The translations under genes were made by a program, and so were the position numbers. From positions 310,001-374,000 of the forward strand of contig NZ_JAIVAT010000008.1 of the NCBI RefSeq assembly GCF_020172085.1: 64,000 nt of DNA, read 5' to 3'. Every line of letters begins with the position of its first letter. The stretch's first letter is position 1. A model generated the notes under the pieces. That model saw only the letters and a program-made list of their open reading frames with translations, was not told where the DNA came from and ran no database searches. This document shows, piece by piece, positions 27,361 through 35,464 of this stretch. The stretch is from Rossellomorea aquimaris (GTDB taxonomy: Bacteria > Bacillota > Bacilli > Bacillales > Bacillaceae_B).

Positions 27361-28392
27361 ATGAAAGCAGTAGTCGTGAATCCAAATGCCAAATCAAACA
27401 TTGAAGTGATTGAAAAGGAATTACGTCCGTTAAAATCCGGTGAAGCACTGGTAGATGTAGAGTATTGCGGTGTCTGTCATACGGATCTGCACGTTGCAGC
27501 CGGTAATTTCGGAAATGTCGAGGGTCGGATTTTAGGTCATGAAGGAATCGGTATTGTATCTCAAATTGCCGACGATGTGACAAGCTTAAAGATCGGTGAC
27601 CGAGTCAGCATCGCCTGGATGTTTCATTCCTGCGGCCGTTGTGAATATTGTACAACAGGAAGAGAAACATTCTGTCGTAACGTCCAGAACGCGGGTTATA
27701 GTGTGGACGGAGGAAAGGCTGAACAATGTATCGTAGCGGCCGACTATGCCGTCAAAGTACCTGAAGGATTGAATCCTGCACAGGCCAGTAGTATTACATG
27801 CGCAGGCGTCACTACGTACAAAGCCATCAAAGTGGCGGATATTAAAGCTGGTCAATGGATTGTCATCTATGGGTGCGGTGGACTTGGGAACCTTGCTATC
27901 CAATACGCCAAACACGTGTTCAACGCAAAGGTCATTGCTGTCGATATCAATGACGATAAATTAACTCTTGCCAAAGAGATCGGGGCAGATATGACCATTA
28001 ACCCGATCACCCAAGGGGATGCTGATCAACTTATCCAAGAACAAATCGGTGGAGCTCATGCCGCAGTCGTAACAGCCGTGTCTAAAGCTGCTTTCAATTC
28101 TGCCGTCAATGCAGTCCGCACATGCGGGAAAGTCGTGGCCGTCGGATTGCCATCTGAAACCATGGACCTGAATATTCCACGACTGGTACTGGACGGAATT
28201 GAAGTTGTCGGATCTTTGGTGGGAACACGTAGAGACCTTGAAGAGGCGTTCCAATTCGGGGCAGAAGGCAAAGTCGTGCCTATCGTTAAAACCCGCTGCT
28301 TACACGAAGTACAGGATGTGTTTGAAGAGATGGAAAAAGGGAAAATCCAAGGTCGGATGGTTATTGATTTTAAACAACATTCATATAGATAA
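27361..28392 (+). CDS. adhP: Zinc-dependent alcohol dehydrogenase (AdhP-like)
   Basis: This 343-residue medium-chain dehydrogenase has the catalytic zinc ligands Cys39 (CGVCHTDLH) and GHEGIG, the structural zinc cluster [15 protein letters not shown], and the NAD-binding Rossmann motif [11 protein letters not shown] followed by an Asp-containing strand (VIAVDIN) that favours NAD over NADP. It is the length of AdhP/AdhA enzymes that interconvert ethanol and acetaldehyde and related alcohols. It has an AAAGGAG ribosome-binding site and a terminator follows. Physiological direction cannot be told. Confidence 0.93.
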   Translation: MKAVVVNPNAKSNIEVIEKELRPLKSGEALVDVEYCGVCHTDLHVAAGNFGNVEGRILGHEGIGIVSQIADDVTSLKIGDRVSIAWMFHSCGRCEYCTTGRETFCRNVQNAGYSVDGGKAEQCIVAADYAVKVPEGLNPAQASSITCAGVTTYKAIKVADIKAGQWIVIYGCGGLGNLAIQYAKHVFNAKVIAVDINDDKLTLAKEIGADMTINPITQGDADQLIQEQIGGAHAAVVTAVSKAAFNSAVNAVRTCGKVVAVGLPSETMDLNIPRLVLDGIEVVGSLVGTRRDLEEAFQFGAEGKVVPIVKTRCLHEVQDVFEEMEKGKIQGRMVIDFKQHSYR

Positions 28393-28405
28393 TAGATTTG
28401 AAATG

Positions 28406-28442
28406 GCGGGATCACCGGTGACAATGGGTGATTCCGCTTTTG
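28406..28442. terminator. Terminator between adhP and the Crp-type regulator
   Basis: An 11-bp stem (GCGGGATCACC at 28406-28416 with GGTGATTCCGC at 28427-28437, one G-U pair) followed by TTTTG, between convergent genes. Confidence 0.8.
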
Positions 28443-28460
28443 TTAAGGGGTTGGTTAGGA

Positions 28461-29132
28461 TTATTGATTCTTAATCGCCTCAGCAAGCCCGTGCAAAGAA
28501 TCATACTGTTTAATTATATAATTGCGGCCATCCTTATGCAGGTACCCTTTCTTACAAAATTGCGTCAAAACATGCAATAAATGGCGGTAAGATACGCCTA
28601 AATAATCACAAACAATGACGTGCTTTTCTCTATAAACCCCATTATCAGCGGTTTGTAAAATAAAATCTGCAAACCTATTTTCCAAGGGGAATGCAAGACT
28701 TTGTGAATACTTGGCTGCCATTAGCGTTGCCTTCATGCTCAAAAACTTGGTTAATTCACGCAGGAATTTTGCATCTTCAAGTAATTTGGTACGACAATGA
28801 TAATAAGGAATCGCAAAACAGACCGTTTTGGTCGATGCTTGAATCCCTTTTGTATAATACACATCATGAAGTAATTCCATTTCTCCAATATAATCATGTG
28901 CATTGATAAAATTGATAAGTGACACTTTTCCGTTCTGATGGGTGACGTATATTTTGGCTTTTCCCTCTGTTACATAAAATAAAAAGTCAGGTCTCTTCCC
29001 CTCTTGAATAATCCATTCACCACGGTCATATTCCCTAACTTCCATAAACTCTTCAACGTTGAAAGAAAATTTACTCGCTATAGAGTGCTTTTCTACATAC
29101 AGCCGCTTTTTCTCACCTTTATAAAATTCCAT
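28461..29132 (-). CDS. Crp/Fnr-family transcriptional regulator (YeiL-like)
   Basis: The start is taken as ATG at 29132, with GAGGTGG close upstream; an earlier TTG at 29144 overlaps it. The protein of about 223 residues has a cyclic-nucleotide-binding-type beta-barrel (about 30-125; DRGEWIIQEGKRPDFLFYVT, GKVSLINFI) and a C-terminal winged helix (about 150-215; VCDYLGVSYRHLLHVLTQFC). The E. coli relative YeiL has been proposed to bind an iron-sulfur cluster; here cysteines are few, so redox sensing is doubtful. It is divergent from an MFS gene with an 18-bp palindrome between them. Confidence 0.9.
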   Translation of the reverse strand: MEFYKGEKKRLYVEKHSIASKFSFNVEEFMEVREYDRGEWIIQEGKRPDFLFYVTEGKAKIYVTHQNGKVSLINFINAHDYIGEMELLHDVYYTKGIQASTKTVCFAIPYYHCRTKLLEDAKFLRELTKFLSMKATLMAAKYSQSLAFPLENRFADFILQTADNGVYREKHVIVCDYLGVSYRHLLHVLTQFCKKGYLHKDGRNYIIKQYDSLHGLAEAIKNQ

Positions 29133-29145
29133 CTTCCACCTCAAA

Positions 29146-29163
29146 ATATGAGATATCTCATAT
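29146..29163. promoter_or_regulatory. 18-bp perfect palindrome between regulator and MFS gene
   Basis: ATATGAGATATCTCATAT is a perfect dyad, TGAGA-N2-TCTCA at its heart, in the 79-base gap between the divergent Crp-type gene and the MFS gene. It overlaps a TATAAT (29161-29166) that could be the -10 of the MFS promoter. A binding site for the adjacent regulator is the simplest reading. Confidence 0.7.
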
Positions 29164-29211
29164 AATCGTATCTATTCCCATGATATCATGCTAATGATTA
29201 GGAGGATACAA

Positions 29212-30384
29212 ATGAATACACAACGATGGATGAGTACACATTTCTTCAGCTTTTTTATGACATGGGGGATTTTTCTACCTTATTGGGCCGGCTGGATGAT
29301 TTACACAAAAGGTATTTCGGTATCAGAAGCTAGTTTGATTATGAGTCTTGGCTTGATTGCGAGGGGACTTTCCACATTATTCGCTTTTCCCTATTTGTTA
29401 GAGAGGATTAGTAATAAAACACTCTTGAACATAGCAGGTATCGGGGCACTTATCACCATTTTATGTTATGTTCCGGCACATTCTTTTACTGGCTTACTAA
29501 TGGTAACAATCGCTTTAAACATTTTTTATCCCATTTTAATGCCCGCTTTAGATAGTGTTGCCGGTATTCTTGTGCAAAGTAAACAGTTGAAGCATTACGG
29601 TAAAAGTCGTCAATGGGGGTCCATTGGGTTTGTTTCAGTTGGCATCATGCTGACCGTTTTTACAGGCATGTTCGGAGATGATGTTATCTTCTGGGCGCTA
29701 TTACTTGGAGTTAGTTGTTTTGTGGGGCTAAGCTTTTTGAAGGCTCCTGAGATTTTATCGAAAAAGCCACAAGCTGGCCAAACCAAAAAGATAAAGGTAC
29801 TAGATCTACTGCAAATCAAACACTTCATGCTCGTTCTATTGATCGTTATCCTGCTTCAAGCAGCCCATGCTACTTATTACAATTACGGCTATATCTTTCT
29901 ACAAGAGATCGATGCACCTGTTTATCTTATTGGGGTCATTATTAACATTGCTGTCATCGCAGAAATTATTTTCTTTTCCATTGCAGATAAACGATTACAT
30001 CACCTTTCACCAGGAACCTTATTAGCATTAGCCGCGGCTGGATCTTCCTTGCGCTGGATATTAGTATTTGCTTTTCCAAATGTCATGGTTTTCTCTATCG
30101 CACAAACACTACATGCCTTTTCGTTTGCGATGGGTCACTATGCCTTTATGAAATACTTAACCACTAACATTCCGCATATACAAATACCCAAAGCTCAAGG
30201 GATGTACTCAGCATTTGCCCTTAGCTGGAGCACTGCGGTTTTCACCATTTTCGGAGGCTACCTATATGAAATTGAGCCTCGCTATGCCTTCATTGGAATG
30301 CTGGCCTGTAGTTTACCAGCGATGTTGATTGCGCTTGTATATCGAAGGGTAGAGGTTGAGAAGAATGTTTTAGTATCTGCTTAA
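29212..30384 (+). CDS. MFS transporter (MFS_1-like, HcaT/nucleoside-permease group)
   Basis: This 390-residue, 12-helix transporter begins MNTQRWMSTHFFSFFMTWGI; the ATG at 29212 is preceded by AGGAGG 6 bases upstream, so the longer frame from 29188 is rejected. The FFMTWGIFLPYWAGWM start and the SRQWGSIGFV segment after the fourth helix resemble the MFS_1-like group, which includes HcaT (phenylpropionate) and nucleoside permeases. The substrate is unknown. Divergence from a Crp-type regulator suggests induction by, or in response to, its substrate. Confidence 0.9.
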   Translation: MNTQRWMSTHFFSFFMTWGIFLPYWAGWMIYTKGISVSEASLIMSLGLIARGLSTLFAFPYLLERISNKTLLNIAGIGALITILCYVPAHSFTGLLMVTIALNIFYPILMPALDSVAGILVQSKQLKHYGKSRQWGSIGFVSVGIMLTVFTGMFGDDVIFWALLLGVSCFVGLSFLKAPEILSKKPQAGQTKKIKVLDLLQIKHFMLVLLIVILLQAAHATYYNYGYIFLQEIDAPVYLIGVIINIAVIAEIIFFSIADKRLHHLSPGTLLALAAAGSSLRWILVFAFPNVMVFSIAQTLHAFSFAMGHYAFMKYLTTNIPHIQIPKAQGMYSAFALSWSTAVFTIFGGYLYEIEPRYAFIGMLACSLPAMLIALVYRRVEVEKNVLVSA

Positions 30385-30421
30385 ATTTCTAGTAATTTAA
30401 TTGTTCAACATAATAAAAAAT

Positions 30422-30453
30422 GATGAGACTTATCAATTTTGATAAGTCTCATC
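30422..30453. terminator. Terminator between MFS and sulfotransferase genes
   Basis: A 15-bp perfect inverted repeat (GATGAGACTTATCAA at 30422-30436, complement at 30439-30453). On the minus strand it is followed by a run of T; the plus side is weaker. Confidence 0.88.
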
Positions 30454-30457
30454 TGCT

Positions 30458-31084
30458 TTAAAATTTGTAACCGAGTAAATCTATTTCTTTTTGAAAGAAT
30501 TGTTTAATAATCCTAGTTTGGTTCTCATTATATTGTGTACGATAACTTTGTCGATTTTTCCTAAAATCACCTTTTGCCTTTGGTAGCCAACCATCGAAAG
30601 GAAGACCTATATGATCACAAATAGATTTCAAATCACTTTCTAAACTTTCATATTTCCCCAGATAATCAACAGCCGGTTGATGATTCAATGTATAGATGGG
30701 GAAATTATAAGCACCTTTATATTTCTCTTGTTCTAAATATTTTTCAAAACTTTGTTTTTCTGAATTTCCACTATAATAATATAAAGAAATCACTTTGTCC
30801 CAAGGATTTCTATCGAAACAAAATTTATAATACGTGCTCCATATATCGTCTCCTATTAAAGACTTTATTTTATTTGCAGGAATGTGGTTATAGAATTTTG
30901 TTGAGCCAATATTGTAATTTTGAGGATATTTACCAAGTTTAGCTCTAATTTTTTCATCATCCGGTGATATAGGAGTGATAATATCGCTATCACCACAATA
31001 CCTGGATAAGGAAATCTCGACACTTGTCCCCGCCGTTTTTTTGGTTTTCAAAAAAATAAATTTATATTTATGAGAAATAATCAT
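30458..31084 (-). CDS. Sulfotransferase-family protein
   Basis: A protein of about 208 residues with the sulfotransferase-2-type pattern: a PAPS 5'-phosphosulfate loop (FIFLKTKKTAGTSVEISL) and a 3'-phosphate segment (FCFDRNPWDKVISLYYY). Such enzymes transfer sulfate from PAPS to carbohydrates or other acceptors. The ATG at 31084 is chosen over 31111 because AAGGGGAATGGAG precedes it. Codon use is more AT-rich than that of neighbouring core genes, and it stands alone just outside the conserved rlmH block, which suggests acquisition. The acceptor is unknown. Confidence 0.82.
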   Translation of the reverse strand: MIISHKYKFIFLKTKKTAGTSVEISLSRYCGDSDIITPISPDDEKIRAKLGKYPQNYNIGSTKFYNHIPANKIKSLIGDDIWSTYYKFCFDRNPWDKVISLYYYSGNSEKQSFEKYLEQEKYKGAYNFPIYTLNHQPAVDYLGKYESLESDLKSICDHIGLPFDGWLPKAKGDFRKNRQSYRTQYNENQTRIIKQFFQKEIDLLGYKF

Positions 31085-31336
31085 TACTCCATTCCCCTTA
31101 CTCTTAATCATACTTTTTTTATATCTTATTTAATTTATTTTCTTATGGAACGGCCTTTTCCTTATTCTAACTGTTAAAAGTTGTTATACAGCTTCTTTTA
31201 AGTGCTGAGAAAGTCCTTTCTAGTCTAATTTCTATCTTTGAAAAAATTTTCGCCCTTAACTAATCAGTACGGCATTAAAAATGGAGTAAAAGATAAGTTC
31301 TTGGAAGTAGAATCCAAAAAAAATTGTGTAATAAAA

Positions 31337-31360
31337 AAACGGCAGATTGTTCTGCCGTTT
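31337..31360. terminator. Terminator after rlmH
   Basis: A 10-bp perfect stem (AAACGGCAGA at 31337-31346, complement at 31351-31360) with TTTTTTT on the minus-strand side. Confidence 0.88.
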
Positions 31361-31408
31361 AGATTTACAATGATTTTTATAAATCCGCATCTTGTAATGG
31401 TTTCGCCC

Positions 31409-31888
31409 TCACTTATGGTACGGTTCCCCCCGATTAATCCGAAACGCCCGGTAAATCTGCTCCACCAATATCAGTCTCATCAGCTGATGGGGAAAGGTCA
31501 TCTTTGAAAATGAAAGAGTCTCATTCGACCGCTTGATCACATCATCACTCAGCCCCAATGACCCGCCAATCACAAATGCTACTTTGCTTTTCCCATACGT
31601 GGCAAGCTTGTCCAGGTTATCGGCTAACTCTTCTGAAGAGCGCATTTTCCCTTGGATGGCCAGTGCGATGACATGGTGATCCGGTGATATCTTTGAAAGG
31701 ATCCTTTCTCCTTCCTTATTCTTGACCTGTTCCATTTCAGAATCACTCAGTACTTCAGGGGCTTTTTCGTCTGCCAGCTCCACAATGTCGATCTTTGCAT
31801 ACGCCCCTAGACGCTTCACATATTCGCCAATTCCCTGTTTTAAGTATTTCTCTTTCAACTTTCCAACCGTTACAATGGTGATATTCAC
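31409..31888 (-). CDS. rlmH: 23S rRNA (pseudouridine-1915-N3)-methyltransferase RlmH
   Basis: This 159-residue SPOUT enzyme methylates pseudouridine 1915 in helix 69 of 23S rRNA. It is almost identical in layout to B. subtilis YydA/Rlm[21 protein letters not shown] start, the SAM-binding knot with [13 protein letters not shown], and the C-terminal [19 protein letters not shown]. The gene is monocistronic in appearance, with a terminator downstream. Its upstream region (31889-31983) contains three DnaA-box-like sequences. Confidence 0.98.
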   Translation of the reverse strand: MNITIVTVGKLKEKYLKQGIGEYVKRLGAYAKIDIVELADEKAPEVLSDSEMEQVKNKEGERILSKISPDHHVIALAIQGKMRSSEELADNLDKLATYGKSKVAFVIGGSLGLSDDVIKRSNETLSFSKMTFPHQLMRLILVEQIYRAFRINRGEPYHK

Positions 31889-31983
31889 ACATCCACACTC
31901 ACTTTACAAACAATTTACAAACACATTATCCACAGAAACTATCCACATATCCACAGATCACTTCCGCATATAGTATGGGAATA

Positions 31984-32142
31984 TTAGTTCGCCACTATAT
32001 ATATTGCGTTATTCTCACAATATTCACAGGTTGTGGATAACTTTTTTTCTTCAGATAGTTCTTCCAGCTGTGGTGCTACTTCATGCTCATCGACGACAAT
32101 ATCCATGGCTAATTCCACGTGCTCTAAGCAGCAAAAAATCAT
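31984..32142 (-). CDS. CxxH/CxxC small zinc-binding-type protein
   Basis: This 52-residue protein starts at ATG 32142 behind a strong AGGAGGAA. It begins MIFCCLEHVELAMDIVVDEH and ends TTCEYCENNAIYIVAN. The CxxH-like pair (Cys5, His8) and CxxC pair (Cys39, Cys42) fit a small metal-binding protein of the CxxH/CxxC family found next to rlmH and htrC in many Bacillales. Function is unknown. A perfect reverse DnaA box lies inside its 3' part, where it encodes the LSTT region. Confidence 0.88.
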   Translation of the reverse strand: MIFCCLEHVELAMDIVVDEHEVAPQLEELSEEKKLSTTCEYCENNAIYIVAN

Positions 32143-32213
32143 GTCGTTTCCTCCTCATCCTTCTTTAAAATTCCTGTTCATATACTTATCCACAAACATC
32201 ATATCATGTAAAG

Positions 32214-32248
32214 AAAAAGCAGGAAAGGGCACATGCCTTCCTGCTTTT
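32214..32248 (-). terminator. Terminator after htrC
   Basis: An imperfect inverted repeat (AAAAGCAGGAAAGG against CCTTCCTGCTTTT) with a U-run on the minus strand, 16-50 bases past the htrC stop. Confidence 0.75.
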
Positions 32249-32263
32249 CGTTTTATCCACAAC

Positions 32264-33508
32264 CTATAATCGCGATTCGTCCGTTAATTTCATCGTGACT
32301 TCTTTCTTCTTACCATCACGATAGAAGGTGACTTTCATTTGATCGTTCACTTCTTTTTTCGTATAAAGATGCTTCCTGAGATCGATCACATTTTGAATCT
32401 TCTCGCCATCAAGCTCTGTGATGACATCAAGTTCTTGAAGTCCGGCCTGTGCAGCAGGTGAATTAGGAACGGTTTGTCTGATCATCACACCATAATTAAT
32501 GTCTTTCGGCAGCTTTAATGTTTCCTGCTGATGATAAGCAGAAATCTGGTTAACGTCTTCAAGGGTCACACCCATTGCCGGACGCTTGACCTCTCCGTAC
32601 TTCTCTAAATCCTCAATGATTGGCCGGGCAGAATTAATGGGAATGGCAAGTCCAATGCCTTCAACGGCTTCTTGGGCAATTTTCATGGAGTTGATGCCGA
32701 CCAGCTGTCCGGATATATTGATGAGTGCTCCGCCACTGTTACCCGGGTTGATCGCTGCATCAGTTTGCAGTACTTCCGCATTCCAATCTTCCATCCCATC
32801 CTGATTAATGTCTACCGGGATCGTTCTTTCCACACCGGATACGACTCCTTGTGTCACAGAACCTGAGAATTGTAGTCCCAACGGGTTACCGATGGCAATG
32901 ACAGGTTCTCCCGCTTTCAGCTCGTCCGAATTTCCAAACTCGGCAATGTCGTCATTCTTGATCTTGCTTCCATCGATTTCGATGACGGCAAGGTCGGTCC
33001 AAACATCGGTACCGCGAAGCTTCGCCGGGACCTTTGTGCCGTCAGCCAAAGTGACCTCAAGCTGGTCAGCCCCTTCAACCACGTGATTGTTCGTTACGAT
33101 ATACACCGTATTTCCTTCTTTTTTATACATGACCCCGGAACCTGTTCCCGCCTGTTGGTCCTGGGTTTGTCCGCCACCCTGACCCCAGAAGCTTTGGGAC
33201 TGGATGTTCGTGATGCCGACTACGGAGTCTCCCGTCTTCTCAACTGCTTTCGTCACATCCGTCGTCACGTTGACAGACACATTCTTTGTAGCTCCATTAT
33301 GGTAATTCTGGTCCGTCTCTTTCAGATCCTGATCCGGTTGGACCGAATAAGGTAATATATCAAAGTTCGTCAGCTGAGGAATGGCCACGACCACGAGAAT
33401 CGCTCCCAGGATGACCCCAAATAGCCCCGCAAGAAACATCCCGCCCCGATTTCCCTTTTGTCTGCCAGTCCTGCCTTCCGAGTTATGATTGCCGTCATAA
33501 TATCCCAC
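32264..33508 (-). CDS. htrC: HtrA-type serine protease HtrC (YycK)
   Basis: This 414-residue membrane-anchored protease has a short cytoplasmic N-terminus, one transmembrane helix (about 24-43), a trypsin-like domain and a C-terminal PDZ domain (about 315-405). The triad is visible: His near 141 (TNNHVV), Asp near 171 (TDLAVI), Ser near 258 (NPGNSGGAL). HtrA proteases degrade or hold misfolded proteins outside the membrane. Its place just after walJ matches HtrC of B. subtilis. A roughly 346-base gap with a structured repeat separates it from walJ, so it may be transcribed separately. Confidence 0.95.
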   Translation of the reverse strand: MGYYDGNHNSEGRTGRQKGNRGGMFLAGLFGVILGAILVVVAIPQLTNFDILPYSVQPDQDLKETDQNYHNGATKNVSVNVTTDVTKAVEKTGDSVVGITNIQSQSFWGQGGGQTQDQQAGTGSGVMYKKEGNTVYIVTNNHVVEGADQLEVTLADGTKVPAKLRGTDVWTDLAVIEIDGSKIKNDDIAEFGNSDELKAGEPVIAIGNPLGLQFSGSVTQGVVSGVERTIPVDINQDGMEDWNAEVLQTDAAINPGNSGGALINISGQLVGINSMKIAQEAVEGIGLAIPINSARPIIEDLEKYGEVKRPAMGVTLEDVNQISAYHQQETLKLPKDINYGVMIRQTVPNSPAAQAGLQELDVITELDGEKIQNVIDLRKHLYTKKEVNDQMKVTFYRDGKKKEVTMKLTDESRL

Positions 33509-33626
33509 GTTTCATCATCCTTTCTACCAGCTATTCCTTTTGTTATTTTATCTTTCCAAGCCCGATTATAGTCAGATTAAATTAAAAAATGATGAAAAAA
33601 AGGTAAGAATTTCATCATGATACCAA

Positions 33627-33742
33627 AAGCGCAGGTGGCTTGACCAGAGGCGACATGCATATGGCGCGAACACCGGAAAGGCGCTCTTTGCCTTTTTGGT
33701 GTTCGTGACTTATGACCTCGAGCCTCTAGCCGCCGGAGCTGG
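33627..33742. repeat. Palindromic structured intergenic element between walJ and htrC
   Basis: Ends pair imperfectly (AGCGCAGGTGGCT and AGAGG on the left with CCTCT and AGCCGCC..GCT on the right). A second hairpin sits inside (GCGAACACC at about 33665 with GGTGTTCG at about 33698). The GC content is clearly above its surroundings. It resembles, from memory, dispersed intergenic elements of other Bacillaceae, but that is unverified. It could be a mobile palindromic repeat or a structured RNA. Confidence 0.6.
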
Positions 33743-33784
33743 ATGATTACCGATTGGGTATATATCTTCTTTATGTAAAACACA

Positions 33785-33814
33785 AAAAGGTGAGGACAGA
33801 GGTCCTCACCTTTT
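33785..33814. terminator. Terminator after the walRKHIJ operon
   Basis: A 13-bp perfect stem (AAAAGGTGAGGAC at 33785-33797, complement at 33802-33814) with U-runs both ways, about 40 bases past walJ. Confidence 0.9.
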
Positions 33815-33854
33815 ACATACCATCAAAAGAGAATTCATAAACATTTAAACCGGT

Positions 33855-34649
33855 TTAAATCGCAACTAAAGGCGTTGGTACTTTAGGATCCGTATCAAAT
33901 AGATCAATTTGTTCTCCTACCATTATTCCCTTTGATTCAAGTGTCTGAGTAACACTCATCCTTGCCAGGTCCTTCATGTTGTTATCGAGGCTTAAATGGG
34001 CTAGATAAATGCCTTTTGTATTTTCTCCCATCACTTCACTCATGGCAATGGCAGCATCCTCATTGGATACATGACCATAGTCACTGAGGATCCGCCGCTT
34101 GATATTCCATGGGTAACGGCACATGCGAAGCATTCCCACATCATGGTTACTTTCGAATACGTAAGCATCGGCATTTGAGATGATCCCTTTCATCCGATCG
34201 CTTACATATCCCGTATCGGTGACAAGAACAAGCTTCTTATCTCCATGGTGGAATATATAAAACATCGGTTCAGCGGCGTCATGTGATACACCGAAGGACT
34301 CAATGCTCAGTCCTCCAAAGTGCTTGGACGTTTCCATATCAAAGGAGAACTTCTGCTCCGTATCGATTTTCCCCACTAAACCATCCATGGCATTCCAGGT
34401 CTTATCATTCGCATAGATCGGAAGCTTGTACTTTCTTGCCAACACACCGATCCCTTTAATATGGTCACTATGCTCATGCGTGACGAGAATCCCTGACAGA
34501 TCTTCTATCTTCCTGTCGATCTGACTGAACAAACCTTCCATCTGCTTGCCGCTTAAGCCGGCATCGACAAGGAAGGAATGCTCCTCTGACTCGACAAATA
34601 TTGCATTTCCTGTACTGCCGCTGGCAAGCACACTAAAATGCATCGTCAT
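33855..34649 (-). CDS. walJ: WalJ (YycJ) metallo-beta-lactamase-fold protein
   Basis: A protein of about 264 residues with the MBL-fold nuclease-like signature: [15 protein letters not shown] start, metal-binding [10 protein letters not shown], and later histidines in GHVSNED and LAHLSLDN. WalJ is the last gene of the wal operon and has been linked to coordination of cell division and DNA replication/repair. The ATG at 34649 fits GGAGTGAG 7 bases upstream; the GTG at 34658 overlaps that site. It is a few bases from walI. Confidence 0.95.
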   Translation of the reverse strand: MTMHFSVLASGSTGNAIFVESEEHSFLVDAGLSGKQMEGLFSQIDRKIEDLSGILVTHEHSDHIKGIGVLARKYKLPIYANDKTWNAMDGLVGKIDTEQKFSFDMETSKHFGGLSIESFGVSHDAAEPMFYIFHHGDKKLVLVTDTGYVSDRMKGIISNADAYVFESNHDVGMLRMCRYPWNIKRRILSDYGHVSNEDAAIAMSEVMGENTKGIYLAHLSLDNNMKDLARMSVTQTLESKGIMVGEQIDLFDTDPKVPTPLVAI

Positions 34650-34660
34650 AACGCTCACTC

Positions 34661-35461
34661 CTATGTTTCTTTTTCTGGATTGGTGATTTCTACGATCTGT
34701 GCCTCAACGGCATTGATGAACAAATCTTCTTTCTTACCATCTTTTTCGACGACGAAGTGCCAGGTAGGAGCCAAAAATTGATAATCATCCGATAAAAACG
34801 TTGAATAACCAAGGCTTGGAACACCGACGATTTCACTTCCATTGTCAATTTCATTGTTGTCCACTAAGAACCTAAGAGCGTCAAAGGGGGCAACCAATTG
34901 TTTCTTTCCTGTCGTTTCTTTCAAGTTATCCAACAATGTTTGTTTATAAGATACAATTTCCCTATTTGTATTTAAATAGAAGATTAGCTTTCCACTTGTG
35001 TTATTAAAAATCTTCCGGTCTTTATACGTTTGAAAATAGACCAGGGTCTGATCTTCTTTACTATACTTCCAGAAGCTGTACTGTTCTCCACTGACAATAT
35101 GATCTTTAAGAAACTCCTTTAATTCATCCGGGGAAAAGTTCTCACTGATGGGAACAGGCTCATTTAAAGTTGAATTTATTGTATTGTCATTCACAGCATT
35201 CACTTCTTGATCCTTTAATTTCTCCAGATCTTTTTGAGTGAATTTTTTTGTATTTGCACTGATGAGCGCATCTTTGACCGGCTCTTTTGACAGCTTTGGA
35301 GGATACTGTATATTAGCAGCTTTTAACGTTTCTTCAAAGGTTGTCTGTTCTAATGTATCGGGGTTGCTCGACCGGATTTTATTCATGAATATGGTCAGGA
35401 GAAAAATATCCAAAACCAGAAAGACGATTATAAAAATGCTCTTTGTTTTACTCCAATCCAT
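34661..35461 (-). CDS. walI: WalI (YycI), negative regulator of WalK
   Basis: This 266-residue protein has one N-terminal transmembrane helix (about 8-26) and an extracellular YycI domain with the C-terminal [20 protein letters not shown] and PTWHFVV segments. In B. subtilis WalI and WalH bind WalK through their membrane helices and hold it inactive. The gene starts behind GGAGGGG immediately after walH. It is full length. Confidence 0.95.
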   Translation of the reverse strand: MDWSKTKSIFIIVFLVLDIFLLTIFMNKIRSSNPDTLEQTTFEETLKAANIQYPPKLSKEPVKDALISANTKKFTQKDLEKLKDQEVNAVNDNTINSTLNEPVPISENFSPDELKEFLKDHIVSGEQYSFWKYSKEDQTLVYFQTYKDRKIFNNTSGKLIFYLNTNREIVSYKQTLLDNLKETTGKKQLVAPFDALRFLVDNNEIDNGSEIVGVPSLGYSTFLSDDYQFLAPTWHFVVEKDGKKEDLFINAVEAQIVEITNPEKET

Positions 35462-35464
35462 TGG

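Larger units (their letters stand above)
31926..32261. promoter_or_regulatory. DnaA-box cluster around the CxxH/CxxC gene
   Basis: Perfect TTATCCACA boxes occur at 31926-31934, 32186-32194 and 32253-32261, with a perfect reverse box at 32032-32040. One-mismatch boxes are CTATCCACA (31939-31947) and ATATCCACA (31947-31955). Six boxes in 336 bases is far above chance. B. subtilis has origin-proximal DnaA-box clusters outside oriC that titrate DnaA, one of them, as I recall, near yydA (rlmH). Confidence 0.85.

Noticed and set aside
31238-31507. 89-residue plus-strand open frame
   Set aside because: It overlaps the rlmH 3' end antisense and runs through the terminator stem, with no ribosome-binding site or family.
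31926-32261. Replication origin oriC
   Set aside because: There is a DnaA-box cluster but no dnaA/dnaN, no obvious AT-rich unwinding region, and the gene order places oriC beyond the right edge.
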